64,000 bases of DNA from Tritrichomonas musculus (GCA_039105265.1 JAPFFF010000018.1:372001-436000); one strand, 5' to 3'; numbered from the stretch's first letter, positions 48,701-58,302 are shown. Notes: generated by a model not told the origin, from the letters alone. Translations and numbers: made by a program.

Positions 48701-50363
48701 AAATATATCACGATCAACAATTACAAGATTACAAAATGGAATCGATTTTGGTCTTTGGGGATCACAAGGTACTGTTGGCTCATATTATAATACAAAATTA
48801 GAAATTGACTATTTTCATGACATTCTACCAACATTTAGTTCTAATGTAAATCGAAATGTTTCATCAGTTTTTGAAGAACTTGCTTCTCTTGATATGATTG
48901 AACAATTTGATATTTTAACAAAAGATTTGCATTTCCTTCATTTATCAGCTGTTAGTGACCCTAATCTAGATTATTTAGAAAATAAATTCTTCCTGCCATT
49001 AATATATTACGTCAATACTTTTGCTGGCCCCATTCGTTTTCCTCCATTCTTTAATTTAGTGATGAATAATATTATTAGTGGTTTTACAGAGTTGAATGCC
49101 AACATCAGTGGCTTAATTGTTGGTGTAGCTATTGTTCAATGCTTATCACTTTTATTGATAATTTACTTTTTGAATTCTAAATCTTTGATGGTGAAAAGGG
49201 CTCTTCATATGTTACTTTTCTTTAATCCACAAGTAATTCTTCAGAATCAAAATGTGATGCTTCTTCTTACGAAAAGATCAATGAGAAACTTTGAAGATGA
49301 AAGCTCTTATCTAGATGCAGAAAAAGTAATAGAAAATACTGATGAAGCAGCTGTTTTGATGGACAAGAAACTGATCGTAACAGATGCTAATAATTCATTT
49401 TTAAATTGTGTTGAAGATACAAAAGATCAAATTTTAGGAAAACCAATTACTGAAGTTTTAAGAACAGCTCCTGATCACAAATCAATTGAAGTGCTTATGA
49501 TAAAGCTTAATGATGTATTCAAAGGTACCGCATCTCCCACATTCAAAGATAAGATAACAATTATTATTCCAAATGGAAAAGAAAAAGATATTGTTGTAAA
49601 CGTTATTTGCCTTACTTCAAATGGAACAGCGACAGAAACAAACTTCCATGAAATTTGCGCAATGGCATTCATAATTGATGATCAAACTGAACAAAGAAGA
49701 ATTGAACAAAAGATTTATTCTGAAAAGCAAAAGATTACTGACATGTTAAATAAAGTTCTTCCAATGTCAGTTTTAGAAGAACTTCAAAAAGGATCAGAAT
49801 CAATATCATTATCAGTACAATCAGCATCAGTTGGCTGTATTGAAGTTTGTTCCACAAAAGCATTTGATCCAAATGACTTCAATGCACCATTCAAATTCTT
49901 ATCTACAGTATTTGTCCAACTTGATGAAATGTTGAAGGACTTCCCTCAATTGACAAAAATTAGAACAAATTCATACACTTATGAATATGCAGGAGGACTA
50001 TTTGGTTCAGTTAATAAACCAGACAAACATGCTGAAGAAGCAACAAGATTCGCTTTGAAAGTTATTTCAAGTGCACGTCAGATAGGTGCAAAAGTTGGAT
50101 TTGAAGTTGAGTTCAAAATTGGCTTAAGTACTGGTGGTCCGCTTGTAGCTGGCGTTATAGGCTTAACAAAACCAAACTTTCACTTAATTGGACCAACAGT
50201 TGACCTTGCACAAAGAATGAAGTCTTCTGGCGTTTTCAATCAAGTTCAAGTTACAAGAGCCGTTTATGAATTGATTTACGCTTACAACTTCCATGTTACA
50301 GAAAGAGGTGACATTGATACTGGAGGAGGAAAAATACTTAGAACTTATGTAATTAATCCTTAA
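45723..50363 (+). CDS. Multi-pass membrane PAS/class III cyclase-like protein
   Basis: Protein of 1546 residues with the domain order of trichomonad and ciliate membrane cyclases. A polytopic N-terminal region (about 48-315) precedes a cytoplasmic helical region (315-595). Transmembrane spans lie near 600-625 (LGIIILILGTVLTILAFVWY), 825-850, 910-935 and 1140-1165, separating two extracellular segments. A PAS-like domain (about 1205-1320) leads into a class III nucleotide cyclase domain (about 1345-1546). In the catalytic domain GPLVAGVIGLTKPNFHLIG and AQRM keep the fold and the conserved Arg. The first metal-binding position reads IEV instead of ADI, and the second reads IRTNSYTYE where IxTIGDxYM is normal. 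It may therefore be a pseudo-cyclase or need a partner. The family normally makes cAMP from ATP. Confidence 0.82.
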   Translation: MPVQDEPNIVSGKLRYQGTLDVSFYTVYQNDNMLYKAKVNSRPGLPKAVYIIINIFFIIQLVGPCFFVDSTILWDRSSVFTKFMRSIGCIWQLWSGKSRIIGGIVFAVLDFFFELISGVWSGVISKKQVMHKGENSFSLLSGKYLRPLITVLSFSAFAESINSVHTETIAIIYLVFFCLVVLMGPLDLYLISARILVENNPNHEWNQIYPFLSFVVTSALVMLSASVGFVNKTIQAVLMILCAIIYGLFAFYIFIFSPTIKSTFSCITSSLSLSGCITSIISAVFLFTNGVNSAVLIVLYIILFVVCYLCFSFLHKRKVNKYLMIFSQCESNPEEAEEILSRNFKSPRKFISAVRAVFQYWPPYLLSWKPFSIFCQAYPKNSDIILLWIRICALFPQESELFRYLMTQYANLKKDGYSRTSFLSQMLIIQSSRSLESTPSIMKDIASIVKRIEVAHALQFRFWERILQKSVEVFWSNIKSLSRLLDKIDKDIQQMINSYPNNKDIVTLYCSFLQNVKFDFVRYQEWSEKLRQLKEGIPLQPDISVQSARYFLPEIQQYCSDSQVKTNEESSIDIIDTKSSEIDLQHLQVKVSLQELVQRSRIGSITLGIIILILGTVLTILAFVWYSTKFKNRYIDDTLQKSEFMRSINNGLFNFGYLANYVALHPLIVSRALNICTSATDTSQNCRNLMTRIAPTLYPAGKIVPWTYERSYPQNIISVLREKLVAIQFTLGNLTHSKGAKRMYNELFIEPFEHGLTLIQDLLKCSVDATSIIKVRTYEEYQKTDIIINFDLSVNKVANKILEYPQMMLQMSIDEVGDVRLGLDTYFLLTLFAVLVLIALPFNLTYYLLRIESNLVTLAFTTLPNTSVREILHNLNSKNSNNNDNKSGQGSSSQNAFLVNSENDQNDTILMYFIFFISLAMVIACCLYLYYLSFDYADDVNNELGKVSSFQLPGIYSLFVLYRLIRASTFSLIPKVGYPANEIKSYYTKDQHLNISRSTITRLQNGIDFGLWGSQGTVGSYYNTKLEIDYFHDILPTFSSNVNRNVSSVFEELASLDMIEQFDILTKDLHFLHLSAVSDPNLDYLENKFFLPLIYYVNTFAGPIRFPPFFNLVMNNIISGFTELNANISGLIVGVAIVQCLSLLLIIYFLNSKSLMVKRALHMLLFFNPQVILQNQNVMLLLTKRSMRNFEDESSYLDAEKVIENTDEAAVLMDKKLIVTDANNSFLNCVEDTKDQILGKPITEVLRTAPDHKSIEVLMIKLNDVFKGTASPTFKDKITIIIPNGKEKDIVVNVICLTSNGTATETNFHEICAMAFIIDDQTEQRRIEQKIYSEKQKITDMLNKVLPMSVLEELQKGSESISLSVQSASVGCIEVCSTKAFDPNDFNAPFKFLSTVFVQLDEMLKDFPQLTKIRTNSYTYEYAGGLFGSVNKPDKHAEEATRFALKVISSARQIGAKVGFEVEFKIGLSTGGPLVAGVIGLTKPNFHLIGPTVDLAQRMKSSGVFNQVQVTRAVYELIYAYNFHVTERGDIDTGGGKILRTYVINP

Positions 50364-50731
50364 TTCCAACATTTATTGTTTTTAATTTTTTTTTAATTGT
50401 TAGAAATTGTTTTTTTTTTATTTTAAATAAATTCATTAATTGATGCTATTTTTAGTAATGTAAGAAGTACTTTTTTTTATTTACAAAACGAATATATTGC
50501 ATGATAATTATAATGGAAATTGATTTTTAAAAAATATCGTTCTTCGTTGCTTTTTTTTCATTTGCCGTAAATCACATGATCATTATTAATTTGGAGATAC
50601 TAAGTCAAATTTTCAGCTTAATATCTTTATATTTGGATAATTTTGAGATATTCGATTTCTTGAGGTAATATTTCATTATCGAAATGTAATGATAAAAAAA
50701 GTAATTCCGAAATAACTTAACATTATCAATT
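50364..50731. other. Convergent spacer
   Basis: AT-rich 3' spacer with two T-runs; no gene recognised. Confidence 0.5.
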
Positions 50732-51802
50732 TTAATTTTGAGAATTTTTTTCTTCGAAAAATTCTTCTTCTTCTTCTTCGTTTTTATCAAGATAATCATC
50801 TTGTGAAGGAACAATTAATGGCTGATTGATATCTTCTCTTGAATTTAAATTAGCTGTCAAATTTTGATGTGGATTTCTGTTTTCATTATAATTGAGAGAA
50901 AAAGATTTTAAATCTTCTTCTTCATTAAAAAAGGGAACATTTACTGCATTTATACCTTCAGCAACATTGAATATGTTAATCAATGCAGATGTAATGGTGC
51001 TTACTGGATCACCTTCTGCAATATCAAACCCATACTTTTTAATAATCTGGCTAACAAGAAAAGGAAGCTGACTTAAATCAATTTCTTGATCAACTCCCAT
51101 ATCTTTATTTTGGAAGCCATTCATTAAGTAATCTTGATTAGAGTCTGTGACAGACATACTACAATAATGATTTGGCTTTCTCATATATTGCGATCTTTGT
51201 ATCATTTCTTCGTGATGATTACTGTATTCTGTAATAAAACCATCAATATCAACAGGATTTTGTAATGAGAAATCGTTGCTATTGGCAAAAGCGGAGGGCT
51301 CATATTGTATTCCATACTCAATACAAAGCTCTTCAATATCTACATCATCTGGGCATGGATATTCTGCCATCCATCCAGAATCAATAAGTTTTGAAACAAT
51401 TGGGGGATATGATTCTGCCTTTCTTTTGAGTTTTTCAGGAATAATCTTTCCATTTATTACACGTAAGTTTTTACCACATACTATTAACAACGAAAGCTTA
51501 TAGTTGGGGATGCTAGAAACAGGCGTGTTTGTTAACGATATTTTTGTAATATTAGATATTGATGATGCATTTTTAAAAGATGATATAGTCGATCCATCAA
51601 GAATCAAATAATCAAGCTTTGGCTGAGCAGCAAGTCCTTCAAATGAGCGAATTGATGAAAAAGAAAGATCAAGAATTTTCATTGAAGGTCTTGAACCAAT
51701 AAACGATAAATTTTGTATAATCTCTCCACTTAAATCAAGTTTCCCTGTTGAATTTAACACCCTTTCTTTTTGTTTAAACCATTTTGGCTGAGCGATTTTC
51801 AT
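50732..51802 (-). CDS. Leucine-rich-repeat protein with acidic tail
   Basis: Protein of 356 residues starting MKIAQPKWF. Residues about 14-105 hold four LRR-like repeats (MKILDLSFSSIRSFEGLAAQ, LDYLILDGSTISSF, ITKISLTNTPVSSI), the short SDS22-type repeats found in many protist proteins. A helical region follows, and the C-terminus is acidic (NEEEEEEFFEEKNSQN). The frame is open four codons further only to a TTG. The ATG at 51802 lies 16 bases after ACGTTTA on its strand. LRRs bind proteins; the partner is unknown. Flagellar or phosphatase-regulatory LRR proteins look similar. Confidence 0.7.
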   Translation of the reverse strand: MKIAQPKWFKQKERVLNSTGKLDLSGEIIQNLSFIGSRPSMKILDLSFSSIRSFEGLAAQPKLDYLILDGSTISSFKNASSISNITKISLTNTPVSSIPNYKLSLLIVCGKNLRVINGKIIPEKLKRKAESYPPIVSKLIDSGWMAEYPCPDDVDIEELCIEYGIQYEPSAFANSNDFSLQNPVDIDGFITEYSNHHEEMIQRSQYMRKPNHYCSMSVTDSNQDYLMNGFQNKDMGVDQEIDLSQLPFLVSQIIKKYGFDIAEGDPVSTITSALINIFNVAEGINAVNVPFFNEEEDLKSFSLNYNENRNPHQNLTANLNSREDINQPLIVPSQDDYLDKNEEEEEEFFEEKNSQN

Positions 51803-51818
51803 TAATTTTTTCAATGCT

Positions 51819-51825
51819 TAAACGT
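51819..51825 (-). promoter_or_regulatory. ACGTTTA upstream motif
   Basis: On the minus strand ACGTTTA lies 16 bases before the LRR-gene ATG, like the copies before genes at 711, 28977 and 30075. Confidence 0.3.
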
Positions 51826-52028
51826 ACAATATGATTTTTGAGACTTTCAAATAAAGCATTTTATCGAAGAATAACAATTCTCCATGCTGGATAAATAAAA
51901 CTAGCTATTTTCATCATCAAGGCAATCTTACAGAAGAAAAAGAATAATTCCGAAATTAAATAAAAATACTACCGTAATTTTGTAATTTATTACTAATTCG
52001 ATTAAATTCTTACACAAAAAAATAATAA

Positions 52029-52796
52029 TTACATATCTTGCTCACTAGCATTAAGCCATGTACGACAATTATTTTGCAGTAATTGAAGAATCATAGATGA
52101 TTCTGAATATGAAGTATCATCCATTGTATCAATGAGATCTGCCGTTTCCGTATATGTCTTTTTTGAGAGTTCAATTGCTTCTTCCTTCATTTCCATTATA
52201 TCATATAAAAAAACTGTATAGTTTAAAACGAGACCTAAGTATGTTGGGTTCGATGCTGATAATTCTGCTTTACTAATATCCAATCCATTATCATAGCATT
52301 GTTTTGCTTTGTTTACATAATCGTCAACTTCAGATCTTGGTCTATTTTCGCAGATGTATCGATAAAAATCGCCTTTCATTTTTTCGTAAAAGACACGATC
52401 TTCGGCATCAATAGAAGGTCGATTTAGTATTTTTTCATCAACAAGTTTTATGAGATCAAGACACAATTCTTCCAGCTCTGCTTTCAGTTTTTGTTCAAAA
52501 ATTTTAAGTCTATCAATTCGTTGTTGCTTATATGAATTTGAATCACCACTTGCTGCTTCGTTTTGAAGTATGCATTCAACATTTCGTAAACTATTTCGTC
52601 TACTAGTAACTGGATTTTTATATGCCATAGTTAATATACTTCGATCATCTTCTGACAAATTGGGATCTAACTCAACAACACGCTTGATAATTTTAATGTT
52701 ATCTTGCTGCTCATCTTGGAGTTCGACTTCTTTGGGATTGGAATATTGTATATTCAAATAATATAAAAGTAGATCTCTTTCACTATCATCACTCAT
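52029..52796 (-). CDS. 14-3-3 protein
   Basis: Protein of 255 residues, the normal family length. Signatures in order: TMAYKNPVTSRRNSLRNV (the conserved AYKN-xxxxRR-S block carrying phosphopeptide-binding Lys and Arg), FYEKMKGDFYRYICE (with its Arg-Tyr), LGLVLNYTVFLYDI, and SSMILQLLQNNCRTW near the end. 14-3-3 dimers bind phosphoserine motifs and regulate kinases, cell cycle and trafficking. The protein is divergent but retains the groove residues. Its start faces the small gene at 52903 across 106 bases. Confidence 0.92.
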   Translation of the reverse strand: MSDDSERDLLLYYLNIQYSNPKEVELQDEQQDNIKIIKRVVELDPNLSEDDRSILTMAYKNPVTSRRNSLRNVECILQNEAASGDSNSYKQQRIDRLKIFEQKLKAELEELCLDLIKLVDEKILNRPSIDAEDRVFYEKMKGDFYRYICENRPRSEVDDYVNKAKQCYDNGLDISKAELSASNPTYLGLVLNYTVFLYDIMEMKEEAIELSKKTYTETADLIDTMDDTSYSESSMILQLLQNNCRTWLNASEQDM

Positions 52797-52902
52797 TTGA
52801 TTTTACAAAGAATTATTTAGAGGTAAGTAAATTTTTGAATGCAAAAAATTGAAAATTTAAACAGTCGAATTTATTAAAAAATCACAACTGATATCATTTT
52901 AC
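52797..52902. promoter_or_regulatory. 106-bp divergent promoter, 14-3-3 / small gene
   Basis: Both start codons use this gap. The plus side has TCATTTTAC immediately before ATG (52894-52902), a good initiator. The minus side is AT-rich (CCTCTAAATAATTCTTTG) with no strong match. Confidence 0.5.
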
Positions 52903-53355
52903 ATGATTCAAACAGATTCAAAATTACAAAAATATGAATCGATGACCATCGATGAACTAAAAAAAGAAATCTATGCAGTCCGAAAAAATATTACTAATTT
53001 AAACAAGGGGATAAATAATATAAAAAGATATAGTAAATCACAATTCTCTTTTCTTTTGTACCCACCTCCTAAATCAGAACCATCAATTCTTAAACAGACA
53101 ACAGAAATAGAAATTTTAGATTCATCTCCTAATATTCCTTCAAACGAAAGCAAAGGCGGGCATCTTTTATATGATCCAACCGAAAAAAAGAAATCTACAG
53201 TAAATCCAGAAATAATTAAACATAAACTTCAAGAAAATATGAATATGGATCTTAATTCAATGATTGAAAATCATAATAATGAAGTGAATAATATACAATT
53301 TGGCAGCATTGATGAAGCTTCAATTTCCGAATATTTTCCAAAGCAAACCCCTTAA
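52903..53355 (+). CDS. Hypothetical protein, 150 residues
   Basis: An N-terminal coiled coil (MTIDELKKEIYAVRKNITNL, about 15-45) is followed by a polar region with Pro/Ser (YPPPKSEPSILKQTTEIE) and a C-terminal part rich in Asn (MNMDLNSMIENHNNE). No family is recognised. The strong initiator TCATTTTAC next to its ATG and the shared divergent promoter with 14-3-3 support a real gene. It precedes PUS7 on the same strand. Confidence 0.65.
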   Translation: MIQTDSKLQKYESMTIDELKKEIYAVRKNITNLNKGINNIKRYSKSQFSFLLYPPPKSEPSILKQTTEIEILDSSPNIPSNESKGGHLLYDPTEKKKSTVNPEIIKHKLQENMNMDLNSMIENHNNEVNNIQFGSIDEASISEYFPKQTP

Positions 53356-53564
53356 GTATAATTTTTTTTTTTAAATTGTTTTCTAAATAAAAATTAATAT
53401 ATAAAATTTTTTGTTATTAATAGTTATATGATAGCATCAATAAAAAAATTGAGGCCTGAGTATGCATTCTTTCCAATAAATGAAGCATTATGAAGTTTTC
53501 ATTTGTACTTCACTTAGTTTTAGAAATATTTAAACTTTTTAAATGAATATTTAGTCTCAGAATA
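53356..53564. other. Intergenic spacer
   Basis: AT-rich spacer between two plus-strand genes; no initiator of the TCAYTTTT type is obvious. Confidence 0.4.
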
Positions 53565-55238
53565 ATGAAGAAGGCATCTGAAGAGACAGCTGGATTATTA
53601 TGCTTCGCAAATGATGCAAAACCGATATCAGGCATTATCAAGAAAAGATACTCTGATTTTCATGTCCATGAAATAGACACTAAAGGAAATGTTGTTACTC
53701 TGACTTCAACAAGAGAAGATCCTATTCCACCTTATCCAGAAGGATATGAAGATTGGATTAATTCCAGCCAAAGCCGTTTTACATTTGAACCAGAATCAGA
53801 GCAACAAACTTCAAGGATTTATTACGATAATCCAACGTTTTCTGTTCTTCCTCAAAAAAATGGAACCGTAGAAGTAGAAAAACTTTACAAGAAAAAAACC
53901 AGACCACTCATTTTACATTTTATCTTATATAAAGAAAATATGAATCAACAAGAAGCTATTGGACGAATAGCCAAAAAAATTGGAAAACAAAAGAAACTTT
54001 TTGGATACGCAGGAAACAAAGATAAGAGAGGAATAACAACACAGATTTGCTCAATACGTGACATTCCTCCGCATGCTTTCGTCGAAGCGACATCTAATTT
54101 AGGTAACGGATTAAAGATTAGCAATGTTCATCTTGCGATGAATCCAATTAGCCTTGGAGAATTAAATGGCAATAAATTTACAATTGTATTACGTGATTTT
54201 CGATTAGATGACTTTCAAGGGCAAATTAAAAATGATGATCAATATCATGAGCTTAAACACAAAGTTTACAATCGTATTAATGCAGTCAAGGAAAGTGGCT
54301 TTATAAATTATTATGGAATGCAACGCTTTGGAACAACATCTGTTCCAACTTATTATATTGGAATACTTATTTTGAAAAGGGAATGGCGTAAAATTATAGA
54401 TATACTTCTTGAACCACAAGATGACGAATTTGAACAACTTCATAAAGCTAAATTGCATTATAAAAAGACTCATAATGCCAGAGAAGCCTCAAAAATGGTT
54501 CCAAGAGCATCTCAAACAGAATATTCACTTTTTGAAGCAATTTCACGCGCTTCAGAAGATAAGAATGGAAATAAAGTTGATCCATTTGCAAATCCACATG
54601 AACTTTTTATCAAAATTGACAGAAAACAACGAATGCTATATGTTCATTCTTATCAAAGCTATCTTTGGAATCATCTTGTTAGCAGACGAATTCAAGAATA
54701 TGGTACGAAAATCGTAGTTGGTGATTATGTTCTAAAAAATAACGGAAAAGATGATGTTGAAAAAGTAACGGAGCATAATATTCATAAATATACAATTTTT
54801 GATGTCGCAATCGCCACTCCTTCGGCAAATGATGACAACGACCAAAAATCCCCTGAATTAATTGAATTAATGGCAAGAGATGGTGTAAAACCTGAGATGT
54901 TTCATAAGTTATCAAGTGAATATGGAGCAAGTGGTGGATGGAGATATATTATGGCAAAGGCTCAAAATATCAAATGGGAATTAATTAGTCATAATGATCC
55001 TGATGCAGCTCTAATAGACTCAGATTTGGATTTAATCAACAAAACTACAAACGATGTTAATCATGTTAAAAATGGAAAATATACATCTTTATGCCTTTCT
55101 TTCTCTTTGAATTCAGGCCAATATGCAACAATGCTTCTAAGAGAACTTCTAAAAAGATCAACCGAATCTTATACTGATTCAGAGATGTCACAGTCTTCGT
55201 CGAGCACCTGGTGGCCAAACTTTTGCAATATTTGCTGA
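53565..55238 (+). CDS. PUS7: TruD/PUS7 tRNA and mRNA pseudouridine synthase
   Basis: Protein of 557 residues. GYAGNKDKRGITTQ (about residues 147-160) carries the catalytic Asp of TruD enzymes. NYYGMQRFG (about 247-255), KQRMLYVHSYQSYLWN (about 352-367) and the late SFSLNSGQYATMLLREL are the other family blocks in the correct order. The enzyme isomerises uridine to pseudouridine in tRNA, rRNA or mRNA; human PUS7 modifies several. Catalytic residues are intact and the length suits a eukaryotic member. The C-terminal WWPNFCNIC is unusual. Confidence 0.93.
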   Translation: MKKASEETAGLLCFANDAKPISGIIKKRYSDFHVHEIDTKGNVVTLTSTREDPIPPYPEGYEDWINSSQSRFTFEPESEQQTSRIYYDNPTFSVLPQKNGTVEVEKLYKKKTRPLILHFILYKENMNQQEAIGRIAKKIGKQKKLFGYAGNKDKRGITTQICSIRDIPPHAFVEATSNLGNGLKISNVHLAMNPISLGELNGNKFTIVLRDFRLDDFQGQIKNDDQYHELKHKVYNRINAVKESGFINYYGMQRFGTTSVPTYYIGILILKREWRKIIDILLEPQDDEFEQLHKAKLHYKKTHNAREASKMVPRASQTEYSLFEAISRASEDKNGNKVDPFANPHELFIKIDRKQRMLYVHSYQSYLWNHLVSRRIQEYGTKIVVGDYVLKNNGKDDVEKVTEHNIHKYTIFDVAIATPSANDDNDQKSPELIELMARDGVKPEMFHKLSSEYGASGGWRYIMAKAQNIKWELISHNDPDAALIDSDLDLINKTTNDVNHVKNGKYTSLCLSFSLNSGQYATMLLRELLKRSTESYTDSEMSQSSSSTWWPNFCNIC

Positions 55239-55912
55239 GTTTTTTATATCCTCTAATTTGTCTTATATTTTATTTTTTGACAAATTATACATGATATATA
55301 TAATAAATAATGTGAATCAAAACATATTAATATTTTTCTATTGATCATCTTTGTAATATATAATGGATTCCAATGCTACTAACATGGTGAATCAAAATAT
55401 TAATAAGAATGAAATGATCTAACTAAATATAATGTTTTAATTAAAAATAATTTGCATTATGACCTAAATTTGATAAAAATTTTACAGGCTGCATAGAAAA
55501 TAGCAGATAAACACAGAAATCCATATTAAAAAGCTATTTTGATCATTTTATATTTACGTTAAATAATATTGGATTTAAGCATATGATTAAATTAATGCTT
55601 AATTACATTATATTTTAACGTGATTCACATTTCTCAATATTACTGAGTCAATAAAAAAAATGATTTCTTAATATTTTTTCATATAACGAATGTTAAAAGA
55701 TCTCAATAAAAAATTAATATTCTAAGCATTATGAAAGTTAAACACTATTTTGAAAAAAAGCCCACAAGCTCAAAGAGATCTCCTAATTTAGGATTTTTTA
55801 AATTTTGAATGCTTCCCACATTTTCTCCTTTTTAAAAAGTTTCATTTTCAAAAGAAGTAATTCAAAAAATGAAAAACATATCCTATTTTTTTCTTAACAT
55901 CATTTTTATATT
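55239..55912. other. Intergenic, AT-rich
   Basis: 674 bases with no gene. The final segment includes TCATTTTTATATT just before the RPA1 ATG, a strong initiator. Confidence 0.5.
55901..55909 (+). promoter_or_regulatory. Initiator TCATTTTTA at RPA1
   Basis: ACATCATTTTTATATT lies directly before the ATG at 55913. The core TCA(+1)TTTTT is the trichomonad initiator, about 10 bases from the start codon, implying a very short 5' leader. Confidence 0.55.
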
Positions 55913-57922
55913 ATGATTCAGTCAATACCTAATTTGACCAATGGCGCAATTTATGATATAATGATTAGCAAGAAAAAACTACAAAGTGTGATTCTTCAAG
56001 TTATTCAAATTAAAGAAATGAGAAGTCCAATTAAAAAATATAAAATTGCTCTTTCAGATGGCGATTATTATACATCTTCAATACTTAGCAGTCAATTAAA
56101 TGCAAAGATTGAGTCAGGCGATCTTCAAACCAATTCAATCGTTGTTTTAAATGATTTTCATTTAATGGCAACTTTAGATAAGGATATATTGATTATAAAA
56201 AATATAGATACTATTTGTCTTTTTTCATCACTTATTGGAAATCCAAGCAATATTGTTTCAATATCAAGTCAAACTTCACAAGTAATTGAAAATAACAATA
56301 GTTCAAATAATTCTCAAGGAAACAATCGAAGCTATCTTTTTAGTCAAGGCCAAAATGATAACATAGAATTGCATTCTCTTCAAAATAGCCAAAATAATGA
56401 TAACTTACCTAATAAAACTCAAAATGAATTACCAGTTAGACCTCATAATTCAAGTCAGCAATCACAACCAACACCAAATTATAATCAAGAAACAAATGAA
56501 AACCAAGAGATGAACTCCAAAGCCTATCAAAATGAAAACCGAAACTCTGAATTACAACAGCAAAGACTTCAAACATTTTTTAATGCTACACAGAATACCG
56601 CCAGAAGACATGCATACATAGGAATTGATCTCTTAAACCAATACATACCATATTGGACAATTCTTGCTAGGGTTGTTATGAAAGGCACTATATTTAATTA
56701 TGTTGGCAAAGATGGTAAACCAGGCAAAGTTTTCAACATTACATTAAAAGATAAAACAGGATCTGAAATCCGCGGAACTTTTTATAATGACCAGGTAACT
56801 GTTTTTGAGCCAATTATTGAACAGGATAAAGTTTATGAAATAACTGGCGGCATGATTAAAGAGAAAAATCCACGATTTAACACCACTCCTCATGATTATG
56901 AAATCAGCTTCAATTCAACGACAAAATTCACGCCTATGCCAGATGATCACACTATTGGAAAGCTTGAATATCGATTCAAAAAGTTAGTAGATTTGCCAAA
57001 TATTTCACCTCGATCCTCAGTTGACATCATTGGCTACGTTGTTTCTGTTGGTGAAATTCAACAACTTTTATTGAAAGATAATAGAACAGCCAACAAACGT
57101 GATATCGTCCTTTATGATGATTCCAACGTGAAATGTGATATGACAATATGGGACAAAGAAGCAACTGACTTTCCTAATGAAGGTGGCTTTATTGTAGCGT
57201 TTAAGGATGCCAAAATTTCTGAATTTAAAGGGCGTTCTTTATCATCTTCATCAACCCTCATTATTAATCCAAATTTTCCCGCAGCACATGTTTTACAATC
57301 TTGGATCAATCAATGCATTTCAGACCCAAATTTTGATTTTAATAAAATAGCTACCATTAGTAATGGAGGGGAAGCTATCAGATCTTTCATATATTTATCT
57401 GAAATTAATGAGTTTGATCTTGGAACTCATGAAAAACCAGATTATGGATCTGCTTTCGTTACAATGTCAGATATAATGCTCAACAGAAGATTATACTATG
57501 TTGCATGCCCGAATCCAGAATGCAAATTCAAAGGATTAATTATTACTGATAATCAATCATTTTTCTGTGACAGGTGCCAACGAATTATCGAGAATCCAGC
57601 TTACAGATATATGTTCACAATTAAGGTTCAAGATTTCACAGGATCAACGATCCTTAGTTTCGTTGGAGATGATCAAGTTGGCGCATTGATCACAGGAAAA
57701 ACTGCTGAGGAATGGCATAATGAAACGTGCGATTTAGAAGAATCTGATATAAGACAAATTATTCAAGAAAAATTCTTCACTATGCTGAAAGTTAAATGTA
57801 GAATCAAATCTGATAATTATAATAATCGGAGTTATGTGAAAACAAATATTATCACAGCTCAAAATCTAGACTTTGCTGATGGAGCTAGATTCTTTGCAAA
57901 TGAAATCAATAAGTATTCATGA
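55913..57922 (+). CDS. RPA1: Replication protein A large subunit (RPA1/RPA70)
   Basis: Protein of 669 residues with the canonical layout. An N-terminal OB fold (1 to about 115) is followed by a disordered Gln/Asn/Ser linker (about 120-225). DNA-binding domain A (about 240-345, with KVFNITLKDKTGSEIRGTFYN) and domain B (about 355-450, VDIIGYVVSVGEIQQ, then KRDIVLYDD) follow. Domain C carries a Cys4 zinc ribbon (CPNPECKFKGLI, then FFCDRCQ; about 531-556). RPA1 binds single-stranded DNA in replication, repair and recombination. Together with the SLX4-like gene it is one of two genome-maintenance proteins in the window. All expected domains are present. Confidence 0.94.
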   Translation: MIQSIPNLTNGAIYDIMISKKKLQSVILQVIQIKEMRSPIKKYKIALSDGDYYTSSILSSQLNAKIESGDLQTNSIVVLNDFHLMATLDKDILIIKNIDTICLFSSLIGNPSNIVSISSQTSQVIENNNSSNNSQGNNRSYLFSQGQNDNIELHSLQNSQNNDNLPNKTQNELPVRPHNSSQQSQPTPNYNQETNENQEMNSKAYQNENRNSELQQQRLQTFFNATQNTARRHAYIGIDLLNQYIPYWTILARVVMKGTIFNYVGKDGKPGKVFNITLKDKTGSEIRGTFYNDQVTVFEPIIEQDKVYEITGGMIKEKNPRFNTTPHDYEISFNSTTKFTPMPDDHTIGKLEYRFKKLVDLPNISPRSSVDIIGYVVSVGEIQQLLLKDNRTANKRDIVLYDDSNVKCDMTIWDKEATDFPNEGGFIVAFKDAKISEFKGRSLSSSSTLIINPNFPAAHVLQSWINQCISDPNFDFNKIATISNGGEAIRSFIYLSEINEFDLGTHEKPDYGSAFVTMSDIMLNRRLYYVACPNPECKFKGLIITDNQSFFCDRCQRIIENPAYRYMFTIKVQDFTGSTILSFVGDDQVGALITGKTAEEWHNETCDLEESDIRQIIQEKFFTMLKVKCRIKSDNYNNRSYVKTNIITAQNLDFADGARFFANEINKYS

Positions 57923-58300
57923 TATTCAAATTGATATTAATATTGTATTTTTCTTTCCACGCATATCCTTGACTAGTTTATATTACTACATTTGTTCTTA
58001 TATATTAACTAAAATATTTGTTTGTATTAAATAAAATGCTTGAGGAATTTTTTTTTTTCAATATTAGAATAGATTTTCAAAGTTACTGTCATAATGAGAT
58101 AAGGCATCAACTTCTACCATCTTTCATTTAACTTTCAAAGTATTTGAATCTCAACTGCTTGACGTTTGAATCGAAAAATAGATCATCAATAATTATTAAA
58201 AACAAAAAAAGCAACCAAAGACCATAATTAAATCAAAAAAGACAAAATAAGAACACCAATACTTTTATTTATTTAAAAAAATTAATAATATCAAGTCATG
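57923..58300. other. Intergenic, AT-rich
   Basis: 3' flank of RPA1. No gene or repeat recognised. Confidence 0.45.
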
Positions 58301-58302
58301 TA

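Noticed and set aside
53971-54930. Alternative frames across the PUS7 gene
   Set aside because: The plus frame is clearly TruD/PUS7; the others are shadows.
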